Of a stretch of DNA of 13,574 nucleotides, positions 6,765 through 13,574 are shown piece by piece. Both the position numbers and the translations under genes were made by a program. The notes below the pieces were generated by a model, which was not told the origin of the DNA, did no database searches, and saw only the letters and a list, made by a program, of their open reading frames with translations. Numbering within the stretch: the first letter of the stretch is position 1; every line of letters begins with the position of its first letter. Origin of the DNA: Gammaproteobacteria bacterium (GTDB lineage Bacteria; Pseudomonadota; Gammaproteobacteria; Pseudomonadales; Halieaceae); assembly GCA_002748505.1 (NCBI GenBank), contig PDSN01000154.1, forward strand, positions 1 through 13,574. Reading direction: 5' to 3'.

Positions 6765-8545
6765 GCTGACTCTCCCTGATTCTGTGAGACTTTTTGTGCG
6801 TCACCATAGGCGCGCGCGGCAGGCGGTGATGTGGTAATAACCACGTCCTGGTAACGCAATGTGGGGGCTGCGCCGCGGCTATAAAACGCCTGAGTATGTT
6901 TAAGAAAATTCACATCATCGCGCTTTAAGCAACCGTCTAAGCGCTGATGACTGCCGCGGCATTCATTGCGCGCCGCCGCGCTGGCGGTCATGGCCTCAGC
7001 CACATCCAGCATAAAACCCAGCTCGATGGCAACCAGCCATTCGGTGTTAAAAGCGTAATGGGAAGCAGACATATCGAGCTTTTCCATCCGCGCTTGCAAC
7101 TGCGCAAGTACATCCGCGGTGTTTTGCACGCCATCTCTGGTACGGAAAATACCGACGCCAGACTCCATCGCCGCTGCCATGGCATTGCGAATATCGGCGA
7201 TTTTCTCACTGCCTTTAGCGGTGCGCAGCGCATCCCAGCGGGCGCAGTTGTGTTTTACCTGTTCAGCAATCTGCGCCGTATCCACCGCGGTGTTTTGTTT
7301 GGCAAAATCCGCAGCCTGTTCACCGGCGACTTTACCAAACACGGACAGCTCCGCCAGCGAATTTGAACCCAGACGATTCGCCCCGTGCAGACCAACACTG
7401 GCGCACTCGCCCACCGCATAAAGCCCTGGAATGCTGGTCTGGGTGTGAATATCGGTCGCAATACCGCCCATGGTGTAGTGCGCTGTGGGGCGCACGGGAA
7501 TCGGCTCATTTACGGGATCGACACCCACATAGGACTTAGCCAACTCGCGAATAAACGGCAGACGCTCATTGATTTTTTGTTCACCTAAATGGCGTAAATC
7601 CAAATTCACTGCCGTGCCGCGCGGGGTATCGATCACCCGACCTTTTTGCTCCTCGTGCCAAAATGCCTGGCTTAGGCGATCCCGTGGGCCCAGCTCCATG
7701 TATTTATTTTTTGGCTGACCCAATGGTGTTTCAGGCCCCAGCTCATAATCCTGCAAATACCGATAGCCATCCGTGTTGGTTAAAATACCGCCCTCACCGC
7801 GACAACCCTCGGTCATTAAAATACCGGAGCCTGGCAAGCCCGTGGGGTGGTACTGCACAAATTCCATATCCTGAAGCGCTGCGCCCTGCCGGTAAGCCAT
7901 GGCCATACCATCGCCGGTAACAATACCGCCGTTGGTGTTGTAACGGTACACCCTGCCCGCGCCACCGGTGGCGAGAATCACGGCCTTGCCCAGTATCTGC
8001 GCGTAACTGCCATTTTTAATATCAATGGCCTGCACACCCGTGCAACGGCCCTCGTGCATCAGCAGATCCGTGCAGAAATACTCGTCGTAGCGTTTTATTT
8101 GGGGAAAACGCAGTGAGGTTTGAAACAAGGTGTGAAGAATATGGAAACCGGTTTTATCCGCCGCAAACCAGGTGCGTTCGATTTTCATGCCGCCAAAGGC
8201 GCGCACATTCACCGAACCATCCGCGCGGCGACTCCAGGGGCAACCCCAGTGCTCAAGACGTAAGTTTTCTTCGGTGGCATGCTTGACAAAATATTCCACC
8301 ACGTCTTGATCGCACAGCCAATCACCGCCGGAAACCGTATCGGCAAAATGATACTCCACCGAATCGTGATCCTGCACGACACCGGCACAGCCCCCCTCGG
8401 CCGCTACCGTATGCGAACGCATGGGATACACTTTAGACACCAATGCAATTTCAAGTGTGGGGTCGCTCTGCGCTACCGCAATCGCCGCGCGCAAGCCTCC
8501 CCCCCCTGCACCAATAACAACTACATCTGCCCTGACTGTTTGCAA
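6761..8545 (-). CDS. frdA: Fumarate reductase flavoprotein subunit
   Basis: A 594-residue catalytic subunit reducing fumarate to succinate on the cytoplasmic face of the membrane. The FAD-binding GAGGGG occupies residues 12-17. His45 (MRSHTVAAEGG) is the site of covalent FAD attachment. Active-site residues His233 (QYHPTGLPGSG), Arg288, His356 (TAHYTMGG) and Arg391 (GANRLGSNSLAE) fall at E. coli FrdA positions. Although reversible in principle, the sequence groups with FrdA rather than SdhA (MQTVRADVVV start, RSHTVAAEGG). The start is TTG 8545, because GGGAG at 8558-8554 lies eight bases upstream and the family begins MQT..AD. An upstream TTG at 8617 would add 24 unrelated residues. It heads frdABCD, with 222 bases separating it from the upstream aminotransferase gene. 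Confidence 0.95.
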   Translation of the reverse strand: MQTVRADVVVIGAGGGGLRAAIAVAQSDPTLEIALVSKVYPMRSHTVAAEGGCAGVVQDHDSVEYHFADTVSGGDWLCDQDVVEYFVKHATEENLRLEHWGCPWSRRADGSVNVRAFGGMKIERTWFAADKTGFHILHTLFQTSLRFPQIKRYDEYFCTDLLMHEGRCTGVQAIDIKNGSYAQILGKAVILATGGAGRVYRYNTNGGIVTGDGMAMAYRQGAALQDMEFVQYHPTGLPGSGILMTEGCRGEGGILTNTDGYRYLQDYELGPETPLGQPKNKYMELGPRDRLSQAFWHEEQKGRVIDTPRGTAVNLDLRHLGEQKINERLPFIRELAKSYVGVDPVNEPIPVRPTAHYTMGGIATDIHTQTSIPGLYAVGECASVGLHGANRLGSNSLAELSVFGKVAGEQAADFAKQNTAVDTAQIAEQVKHNCARWDALRTAKGSEKIADIRNAMAAAMESGVGIFRTRDGVQNTADVLAQLQARMEKLDMSASHYAFNTEWLVAIELGFMLDVAEAMTASAAARNECRGSHQRLDGCLKRDDVNFLKHTQAFYSRGAAPTLRYQDVVITTSPPAARAYGDAQKVSQNQGESA

Positions 8546-8650
8546 GCGCTTATCTCCCTGCCGTTTGTGGGTTGGCAAAAGCTTATTGTAAGAAGAACAG
8601 CCTGCGCTTGTTAGCAAAAACCACGCTTTGCACGGGAATTAAGCGTTATC

Positions 8651-8664
8651 GTGATATGAGTCAA
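8651..8664 (-). promoter_or_regulatory. FNR/Anr-like site upstream of frdA
   Basis: On the minus strand this reads TTGAC-TCAT-ATCAC, matching the FNR consensus TTGAT-N4-ATCAA at eight of ten positions. It is centred about 112 bases upstream of the frdA TTG. Oxygen-regulated activation of frd by FNR is well established in E. coli. No good -10 lies at the distance expected for a class II site. TACAAT at 8590-8585 is a candidate -10 that would put the site near -80. Confidence 0.4.
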
Positions 8665-8673
8665 TAGATGAGA

Positions 8674-8702
8674 AACCTCAGCCTGGGGATAGCGGCCTGA
8701 GG
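8674..8702 (-). other. Second stem-loop behind the aminotransferase terminator
   Basis: ACCTCAG and CTGAGGT form a perfect seven-base stem with a 15-base loop. On the minus strand it is followed by TTTCTC, a poor T run. It lies between the strong terminator and the frdA control region, so it may be a back-up terminator or an element in front of the frd promoter. Confidence 0.35.
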
Positions 8703-8708
8703 TCGGGC

Positions 8709-8745
8709 AAAAAAACACCCTGACTGCGTTGATACAGCCAGGGTG
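8709..8745 (-). terminator. Rho-independent terminator of the aminotransferase gene
   Basis: On the minus strand CACCCTGGCTG (8745-8735) pairs with CAGTCAGGGTG (8726-8716) with one mismatch around an eight-base loop. It is followed directly by seven Ts (8715-8709). It starts 22 bases after the aminotransferase stop codon. The plus-strand reading has no T run, so it works leftward only. Confidence 0.9.
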
Positions 8746-8767
8746 CAGCGACAGTTTATCTCGCCAT

Positions 8768-9964
8768 TTAAGACGCTGACATTACCGCCGCGACAGATTG
8801 GGCGAGGTAATCAATATTAGACGCATTTACACCTGCGACATTAATACGCGATGAATTCAGCATGTACACACCGTATTGCTCGCGCAAAGCCAGCACCTGC
8901 GCCTGAGTTAAACCCAGGAATGAGAACATGCCTTTTTCTTTGGCAATAAAGGAGAAATCTTTATCGCAAGCGGCACTGAGCTTAGTCACCAGCTCGCCAC
9001 GCAGATCCTGAATACGGTCACGCATACCGACGAGTTCTTCAGTCCAGCTGACTTTCAAGTTACCGTCGCTAAGAATTCGACCTGCCAATATGGCGCCGTG
9101 TGCAGGTGGCATGGAATAAATCTTACGCGCAGCAACCAGGGCCTGCGACAACAGGGCATCGGCGCGGTCTTTGTTTTCGCAGATAAATAAGGTCGCGCCG
9201 GTACGCTCACGGTAAAGCCCCATATTTTTAGAGCAGGATGCGGCGACAATCATTTCAGGCAAGCGCTCGGCCAAAAGGCGTAAACCAGCCGCATCCTGTT
9301 CCAATCCATCACCCATGCCCTGATAGGCAATATCAATAAACGGCATAACGCCTTGCGCTTCGGCAAGATCGGCGATTTGCTGCCATTGCTCAATGGACAA
9401 ATCCGCGCCGCTGGGGTTGTGACAGCAACCGTGTAACAGCACCACCTCACCTTTCTTGGCGTGGCGCAAATCCTCTAACATCGCCTCAAAGCTGACGCCG
9501 TGGCTGTGCGCGTCGTAATAGCGATAGTTTTCAAAACTGAGCCCCACACTACCCACCAGAGGAACGTGCACTGGCCAGGTGGGATCAGAGGCCCAAACCT
9601 TGGTACCGGGGTTTGCAGCGTGGATAATTTCCGCACCAATACGCAATGCACCGCAGCCACCGGGTGCCTGGATGACGCTGACACGACCGTCTTTGATCAC
9701 CGCGCTGTCATCACCCAGCACCAGCCTGGCCATGCCTTCTCTAAAAGTCGCATCGCCAGCCGCGGCGATATAGGCCTTCGTGGTTTCCTGTTCAGCAAGC
9801 TCCGCCTGCGCCTGACGAATAGCACCAAACACGGGACAGACACCCGCCTCGTTCTGGTAAATACCAACCGTCAAGTCCACCTTCTGGGGACGATCATCGG
9901 CGCGGGCAATGGCAGCAAGTCCCAAAACGGGGTCATCGGGTAGGCGTTCTAAAGACTCAAACAT
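8768..9964 (-). CDS. Aspartate/aromatic amino acid aminotransferase (class I, PLP-dependent)
   Basis: A 398-residue cytoplasmic enzyme, the length of E. coli AspC and TyrB. Lys246 (ASCSKNMGLYRERTG) forms the Schiff base with pyridoxal phosphate. Asn183 (LHGCCHNPSGAD), Asp211 and Tyr214 (IDIAYQG) and Arg254 bind the cofactor. Arg373 (SSRINVAG) and Arg280 correspond to the substrate-carboxylate arginines Arg386 and Arg292. It transfers amino groups between aspartate or aromatic amino acids and 2-oxoglutarate. AspC and TyrB cannot be separated confidently by eye, so no symbol is given. The start at ATG 9964 gives MFESLERLPDDPVLGL, the family N-terminus, with AGGAG six bases upstream. An earlier start at 10009 would add 15 unrelated residues. 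The gene appears monocistronic, with its own terminator behind it. Confidence 0.93.
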   Translation of the reverse strand: MFESLERLPDDPVLGLAAIARADDRPQKVDLTVGIYQNEAGVCPVFGAIRQAQAELAEQETTKAYIAAAGDATFREGMARLVLGDDSAVIKDGRVSVIQAPGGCGALRIGAEIIHAANPGTKVWASDPTWPVHVPLVGSVGLSFENYRYYDAHSHGVSFEAMLEDLRHAKKGEVVLLHGCCHNPSGADLSIEQWQQIADLAEAQGVMPFIDIAYQGMGDGLEQDAAGLRLLAERLPEMIVAASCSKNMGLYRERTGATLFICENKDRADALLSQALVAARKIYSMPPAHGAILAGRILSDGNLKVSWTEELVGMRDRIQDLRGELVTKLSAACDKDFSFIAKEKGMFSFLGLTQAQVLALREQYGVYMLNSSRINVAGVNASNIDYLAQSVAAVMSAS

Positions 9965-10281
9965 AAAGCTCTCCTTTAATGGCGGATTGACGCTCCCAGT
10001 ATGCCACACACTCGGACATTCTGCGCACTTTTGCGCAAACTATCGCGTTCGAGAAAGGCAAAATCCTGCTGCGCTCGGCTCATGATCAAAACCATGGTGT
10101 GCACTCGCATTATTCTCTCGCGCACCTGCACCGCTTGATATGCGCGCATTGTTATTTTTAAAACCGGATTTTAATTATGCCCATGCCTGCTTACTGAATA
10201 ACAAATCACTGCGTTACCGCTGAGGTAACAAAACTGCGAAGTGTTTAACGCTTCCACACACCCGATGCCTAAGGGTCATTC

Positions 10282-10300
10282 TTGACAAACTTGATATACT
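10282..10300 (+). promoter_or_regulatory. dnaE2 promoter elements
   Basis: A perfect -35 TTGACA is at 10282-10287, but the -10 is ambiguous within the AT-rich 10302-10310 stretch. Alternatively TGATATACT (10292-10300) forms an extended -10, TGN plus TATACT. The first option puts transcription start at or within about 3 bases of the ATG, the second near 10307. Either way the leader is ten bases or less. Confidence 0.5.
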
Positions 10301-10316
10301 GTATAAATATACAGTT
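10297..10316. promoter_or_regulatory. LexA (SOS) box
   Basis: CTGT (10299-10302), eight AT bases and ACAG (10311-10314) form the canonical gammaproteobacterial LexA operator CTGT-N8-ACAG. Flanking TA on the left and TT on the right add to the match. The box overlaps the likely transcription start and touches the ATG at 10317, so LexA would block dnaE2 directly. DNA damage and RecA-stimulated LexA cleavage would release it. Confidence 0.93.
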
Positions 10317-13300
10317 ATGAGCTACGCCGAACTACACTGCCTGTCCTGCTACAGCTTTTTGCGCGCTGCGTCACACCCCCACGAACTGGTGCAACGCGCT
10401 GCAAAGCTGGGCTATACCGCACTGGCAATCACCGATGAGTGCTCGCTGGCAGGTGTTGTTAAAGCCCATGTCGCCGCCAAAGAAGCCGGCTTAAAACTGA
10501 TTATCGGCAGTGAATTTACCCTGCAGGAAGGTATCACCGTTGTCGCCCTCGCGCCCTGCCGACAGGCTTACAGCGAGCTTTCCGGGTTAATCAGTAAAGC
10601 TCGCAGGCGTAGCCCCAAGGGGCAATACCGCTTAAATCTCCAGGACTTGTGCTTTCACCTGAAGCGCTGCCTGCTGATCTGGCGACCCAAAGCAAACGCG
10701 AACCATAATCCACACTACGGCAAACAACTGGCGAGATACTTTGCCGGAAGACTCTGGCTGGGTGTCAGTCACCATCTGGCTAACAGCGAAGTTAAGCACT
10801 ACCTGGCGCAATACCAGCTCGCACAAAAATACCAGATCCCCATGCTCGCCTGCGGTGAAGTGACCCTGCACGAATCCAGGCGTAAACCACTACTGGATGT
10901 TTTTACCGCCCTGCGTCACGGCTGTAGCGTTGCCGAGCTGGGTACACGCCGCGCCGCCAATGCCCAAGCCCATCTTCGCCCACTGCGCACATTGGCCACG
11001 CTCTACCCCCTGGCGTTGTTAAAAGAAACCCAAAACGTCGCCGCTCGCTGTCACTTTTGCCTGTCGCAACTGCGTTATGAATACCCCGAGGAAATCGTAC
11101 CCAAAGGCTTTAACGCCAATAGCTATCTAAAATTTTTAGTCAAAAAAGGCAAACGACAGCGCTGGCCAGGGGGCGTGCCCGCAGATATTGACAAACGCAT
11201 TGCCAAAGAACTCAAGCTCATTGGCGAAATGTCCTACGAGTATTACTTTCTCACTGTGTATGACATCGTACAGTTTGCCAAACAGCGCGGCATTTTATGC
11301 CAGGGGCGCGGCTCGGCTGCGAACTCCGTGGTGTGTTATTGCCTGTTTATTACCGAGGTATCACCCGAACGCATCGCCCTGCTGTTTGAGCGTTTTATCT
11401 CCAAAGAACGCAACGAGCCACCGGATATCGACGTCGACTTCGAACACGAACGCCGCGAGGAAGTCATTCAATATATCTACCAAAAATACAGTCGCAAACG
11501 CGCCGCACTTGCCGCCACCGTAATCACTTATCGATCGCGCAGCGCAGTGCGCGACGTGGGCAAAGCACTGGGCATTGATAGCACACTGATAGAAGACCTC
11601 AGTCAGTCAATGGGCTGGTGGGAAAAACGCAGCGAATTATTAAAACGCTTCGCAGAACACGGGCTTGACAGCCACACGCAACAGGCTCGTTTATTTTATG
11701 AGCTGGTACAAGAAATACACGGTTTTCCAAGACACTTATCGCAGCATGTGGGTGGCTTTATTATCACCCGCAGCCCTGTTTCCACTTTAGTTCCCGTAGA
11801 AAACGCCGCCATGGCCGAGCGTACGGTTATCCAATGGGATAAAGAAGACATCGAAGCGCTGGGCTTACTAAAAGTGGATGTTTTGGCTCTCGGCATGTTG
11901 AGTGCGATTCGCAAAAGCCTTGATTATATCCGCCAATATCAAACACAGATTAACAGTGTCGGTGATATTCCCACTGGCTGTCCTGCCACTTATCAAATGC
12001 TGCAACGGGCGGACACCATCGGCGTTTTTCAAATCGAGTCGCGCGCTCAGATGTCCATGTTGCCACGCCTGCGCCCGGCCAGTTTTTATGACCTGGTCAT
12101 TCAAATTGCCATCGTGCGTCCAGGCCCTATTCAGGGCGATATGGTACACCCTTATTTGCGCAGACGCGCAGGCATTGAGGCCATCACTTACCCAAGCCCT
12201 GCCATAGAAAACGTCTTAAAACGCACCCTGGGCGTGCCCATTTTTCAAGAGCAGGTCATTAAACTCGCTATGGTGGCAGCGGGATTCAGCGGCGGCGAAG
12301 CCGATCAGTTACGCCGCGCTATCAGCAATTGGGGCAAAAACTCCCGCCTGCTGGAATTTGAGGAAAAACTCGTCAATGGTATGCGCGAGCGCGGCTACAG
12401 CACGGAATTTGCGAAACGCCTGTTTGAGCAAATAAAAGGTTTTGGCGGCTACGGCTTTCCCGAATCCCATTCGGCCAGTTTTGCGCTGCTTGCCTACAGC
12501 TCTGCGTGGCTTAAACGCCACCATAGCGCCGCATTCTACACCGGCCTTCTCAACAGTCAGCCCATGGGTTTTTACAGCATTTCACAGTTAGTACAAGATG
12601 CGCGCAAACACGGTGTCACATTTTTGCCGGTGGATGTTGCTCACAGCCTATGGGATCACCAGGTACTGGTATCCAGCCGGGGTGAAACACCACCCCGCCA
12701 GATACGGCTGGGCTTTCGTATTATCAACGGTTTGTGTCAGAACAGCGCTCTGCATTTGATTGGCGCCAGAAATCAGCGCCCTTTTACAGACCTGGCAGAC
12801 TTAAAAAAACGCGCCCAGTTAAATGCCAGGGATTTACAGGCGCTGACGACCAGCGATGCCTTGCTTTCTATCAGCGGTCATCGCCAACAAAGTCAGTGGC
12901 GGTTAATGAGTTTACCCAAGCCGCGACCATTACTTGAGAAAGTCGATGCGACAGCGGCGCAGGCGCCACAACAGGCTATTGCGCCCGCAAGTGAAATTCG
13001 TCAAATCACGGCAGACTACCACAGCACCGGCCTCAGCCTGCGCCGTCATCCAATGAGTTTACTGCGCGGGGAAAAAGCGTTTAGAAACTGCCTGCGCCAT
13101 AGCGACCTGGCAACACTTGGCAATCACCGTTTTATCAGCATCGCCGGGCTGGTGACCTGCAGGCAACGCCCCGGCACGGCATCCGGCGTGCTGTTTCTCA
13201 CCCTGGAAGATGAAACCGGCAATAGTAATGTGGTGGTTTGGTCGCAGATACAACAGCGCTTCCGCGCCGAACTACTCAACGCAACCCTGCTGCGCGTAAG

Positions 13301-13409
13301 CGGCACAGTGGAATCCAAAGACAACGTCACGCACGTCATCGCCCGTCACCTGCAAGACGACAGCCACCACCTGGAACAACTGAAATTAGCGTCGCGGGAC
13401 TTCCACTGA
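10317..13409 (+). CDS. dnaE2: Error-prone DNA polymerase III alpha-type subunit DnaE2
   Basis: A 1030-residue C-family polymerase of the DnaE2/ImuC type used in SOS mutagenesis and lesion bypass. The N-terminal PHP domain begins MSYAELHCLSCYSFLRAASH and ITDECSLAGVVKAH. The polymerase core has GRGSAANSVVCYCL and the catalytic aspartates Asp372 and Asp374 (PPDIDVDFEHERRE) and Asp521 (LLKVDVLALGML). VRPGPIQGDMVHPYLRRR and the GGYGFPESHSASFALLAYSS region follow. The C-terminus has a helix-hairpin-helix stretch and an OB fold from about residue 935 (FISIAGLVTCRQRPGTASG). The length matches DnaE2 (about 1030-1080) and is shorter than replicative DnaE. DnaE2 normally acts with ImuA and ImuB, often in one operon. 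Neither gene adjoins it here. The start at 10317 keeps the family N-terminus, yet no Shine-Dalgarno sequence precedes it, only the LexA box. Confidence 0.95.
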   Translation: MSYAELHCLSCYSFLRAASHPHELVQRAAKLGYTALAITDECSLAGVVKAHVAAKEAGLKLIIGSEFTLQEGITVVALAPCRQAYSELSGLISKARRRSPKGQYRLNLQDLCFHLKRCLLIWRPKANANHNPHYGKQLARYFAGRLWLGVSHHLANSEVKHYLAQYQLAQKYQIPMLACGEVTLHESRRKPLLDVFTALRHGCSVAELGTRRAANAQAHLRPLRTLATLYPLALLKETQNVAARCHFCLSQLRYEYPEEIVPKGFNANSYLKFLVKKGKRQRWPGGVPADIDKRIAKELKLIGEMSYEYYFLTVYDIVQFAKQRGILCQGRGSAANSVVCYCLFITEVSPERIALLFERFISKERNEPPDIDVDFEHERREEVIQYIYQKYSRKRAALAATVITYRSRSAVRDVGKALGIDSTLIEDLSQSMGWWEKRSELLKRFAEHGLDSHTQQARLFYELVQEIHGFPRHLSQHVGGFIITRSPVSTLVPVENAAMAERTVIQWDKEDIEALGLLKVDVLALGMLSAIRKSLDYIRQYQTQINSVGDIPTGCPATYQMLQRADTIGVFQIESRAQMSMLPRLRPASFYDLVIQIAIVRPGPIQGDMVHPYLRRRAGIEAITYPSPAIENVLKRTLGVPIFQEQVIKLAMVAAGFSGGEADQLRRAISNWGKNSRLLEFEEKLVNGMRERGYSTEFAKRLFEQIKGFGGYGFPESHSASFALLAYSSAWLKRHHSAAFYTGLLNSQPMGFYSISQLVQDARKHGVTFLPVDVAHSLWDHQVLVSSRGETPPRQIRLGFRIINGLCQNSALHLIGARNQRPFTDLADLKKRAQLNARDLQALTTSDALLSISGHRQQSQWRLMSLPKPRPLLEKVDATAAQAPQQAIAPASEIRQITADYHSTGLSLRRHPMSLLRGEKAFRNCLRHSDLATLGNHRFISIAGLVTCRQRPGTASGVLFLTLEDETGNSNVVVWSQIQQRFRAELLNATLLRVSGTVESKDNVTHVIARHLQDDSHHLEQLKLASRDFH

Positions 13410-13416
13410 CAGTCAG
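13406..13416. repeat. Palindrome spanning the two convergent stop codons
   Basis: CTGAC-A-GTCAG is a perfect five-base dyad about one central base. It supplies the TGA of dnaE2 on the plus strand (13407-13409) and the TGA of the small gene on the minus strand (13415-13413). No T run follows on either side, so it is not an evident terminator. Confidence 0.6.
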
Positions 13417-13508
13417 CGGCGAGACTTCGGAACCGGCAGCAACATCAATACGAGCGCTAACACCAGCGGAATGATAATAAACAGCACTGCAAGGGGATTG
13501 TACAGCAT
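13413..13508 (-). CDS. Small single-helix membrane protein, 31 residues, unknown function
   Basis: The minus strand from ATG 13508 encodes 31 residues ending at TGA 13415-13413. The product starts MLYNPLAVLFIIIPLVLALV, continues with leucine-rich hydrophobic residues, and ends in a basic PVPKSRR tail. This is the shape of a one-pass inner-membrane peptide with its positive tail in the cytoplasm. A perfect GGAGG (13520-13516) lies seven bases before the ATG, the strongest ribosome binding site in this window. I do not recognise the family. It resembles KdpF, CydX or YnhF-type peptides only in general form, and no partner operon follows, since dnaE2 converges on it with three bases between stops. 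TGTAAT (about 45 bases upstream) is a possible -10, without a convincing -35. Function is unknown. Confidence 0.65.
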   Translation of the reverse strand: MLYNPLAVLFIIIPLVLALVLMLLPVPKSRR

Positions 13509-13574
13509 GTTAAAACCTCCATGCGTCTTGAACACGCGGCCATTACAGCAACTAAAATTAGAGTAAACATACTA

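Larger units (their letters stand above)
9965..10316. other. Divergent intergenic region between the aminotransferase gene and dnaE2
   Basis: These 352 bases carry no gene I can support. They must hold the leftward aminotransferase promoter, which I could not place, and the dnaE2 promoter with its LexA box at the right end. Two perfect dyads are present: TTTGCGCAAA (10030-10039) and GTTACC-GCTGA-GGTAAC (10213-10229). Their role is unknown. Confidence 0.5.

Noticed and set aside
8546..8617. N-terminal extension of FrdA from TTG 8617
   Set aside because: The extra residues match no FrdA, and the TTG at 8545 has a GGGAG at the right distance and restores the family N-terminus.
10030..10039. TTTGCGCAAA as a fifth ScfR-type site
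   Set aside because: It is a head-to-head palindrome, not the TGCAAA-N3-TGCAAA direct repeat, and it is near an unrelated gene.
13238..13474. Plus-strand frame overlapping the dnaE2 3' end and beyond
   Set aside because: Arginine/proline-rich translation in another frame of dnaE2, a typical shadow. The minus-strand 31-residue gene has the better ribosome binding site.

Overview
The window reads as chromosomal DNA of a gammaproteobacterium with facultative or flexible respiration. The basis is the E. coli-type frdABCD operon, an SOS-box-controlled dnaE2, a class I aspartate/aromatic aminotransferase and a methylcitrate-pathway gene. I cannot place it below class level with confidence. A Cellvibrionales-like marine lineage is only a guess. 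I see no phage, transposase, CRISPR array, tRNA or rRNA. It is housekeeping and accessory metabolism rather than an island.

Layout: (1) 1-155 (-) is the 5' end of prpC (2-methylcitrate synthase), running off the left edge. (2) 156-800 is an unusually long divergent intergenic region. It carries four copies of a composite TGCRAA-N3-TGCAAA motif in alternating orientation. (3) 801-2261 (+) encodes a short-chain fatty acyl-CoA-responsive regulator of the ScfR/PccR/RamB type. It faces away from prpC and probably controls both itself and prpC through those motifs. (4) 5166 down to 2320 (-) is a sulfide/persulfide operon: an ETHE1-type persulfide dioxygenase, a small DUF442/BLH-type phosphatase-like protein, and a SulP anion transporter. 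The SulP gene is broken by an internal deletion plus frameshift. A strong sigma70-like promoter overlapped by a perfect inverted repeat sits in front. (5) 8545 down to 5256 (-) is frdABCD, a complete quinol:fumarate reductase with translationally coupled genes. An FNR-like site lies upstream. (6) 9964 down to 8768 (-) is an aspartate/aromatic aminotransferase followed by a clear rho-independent terminator. (7) 10317-13409 (+) is dnaE2, the error-prone polymerase. A canonical LexA box abuts its start codon and there is no Shine-Dalgarno sequence. (8) 13508-13413 (-) is a 31-residue single-helix membrane protein gene, converging on dnaE2 with 3 bp between the stop codons.

The best candidates for something new are the spaced, alternating ScfR-type motif array between prpC and its regulator, the apparently leaderless SOS-controlled dnaE2 without imuAB beside it, the small membrane protein gene, and the decayed transporter in the persulfide operon. 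I did not find a wholly unfamiliar multi-gene system.
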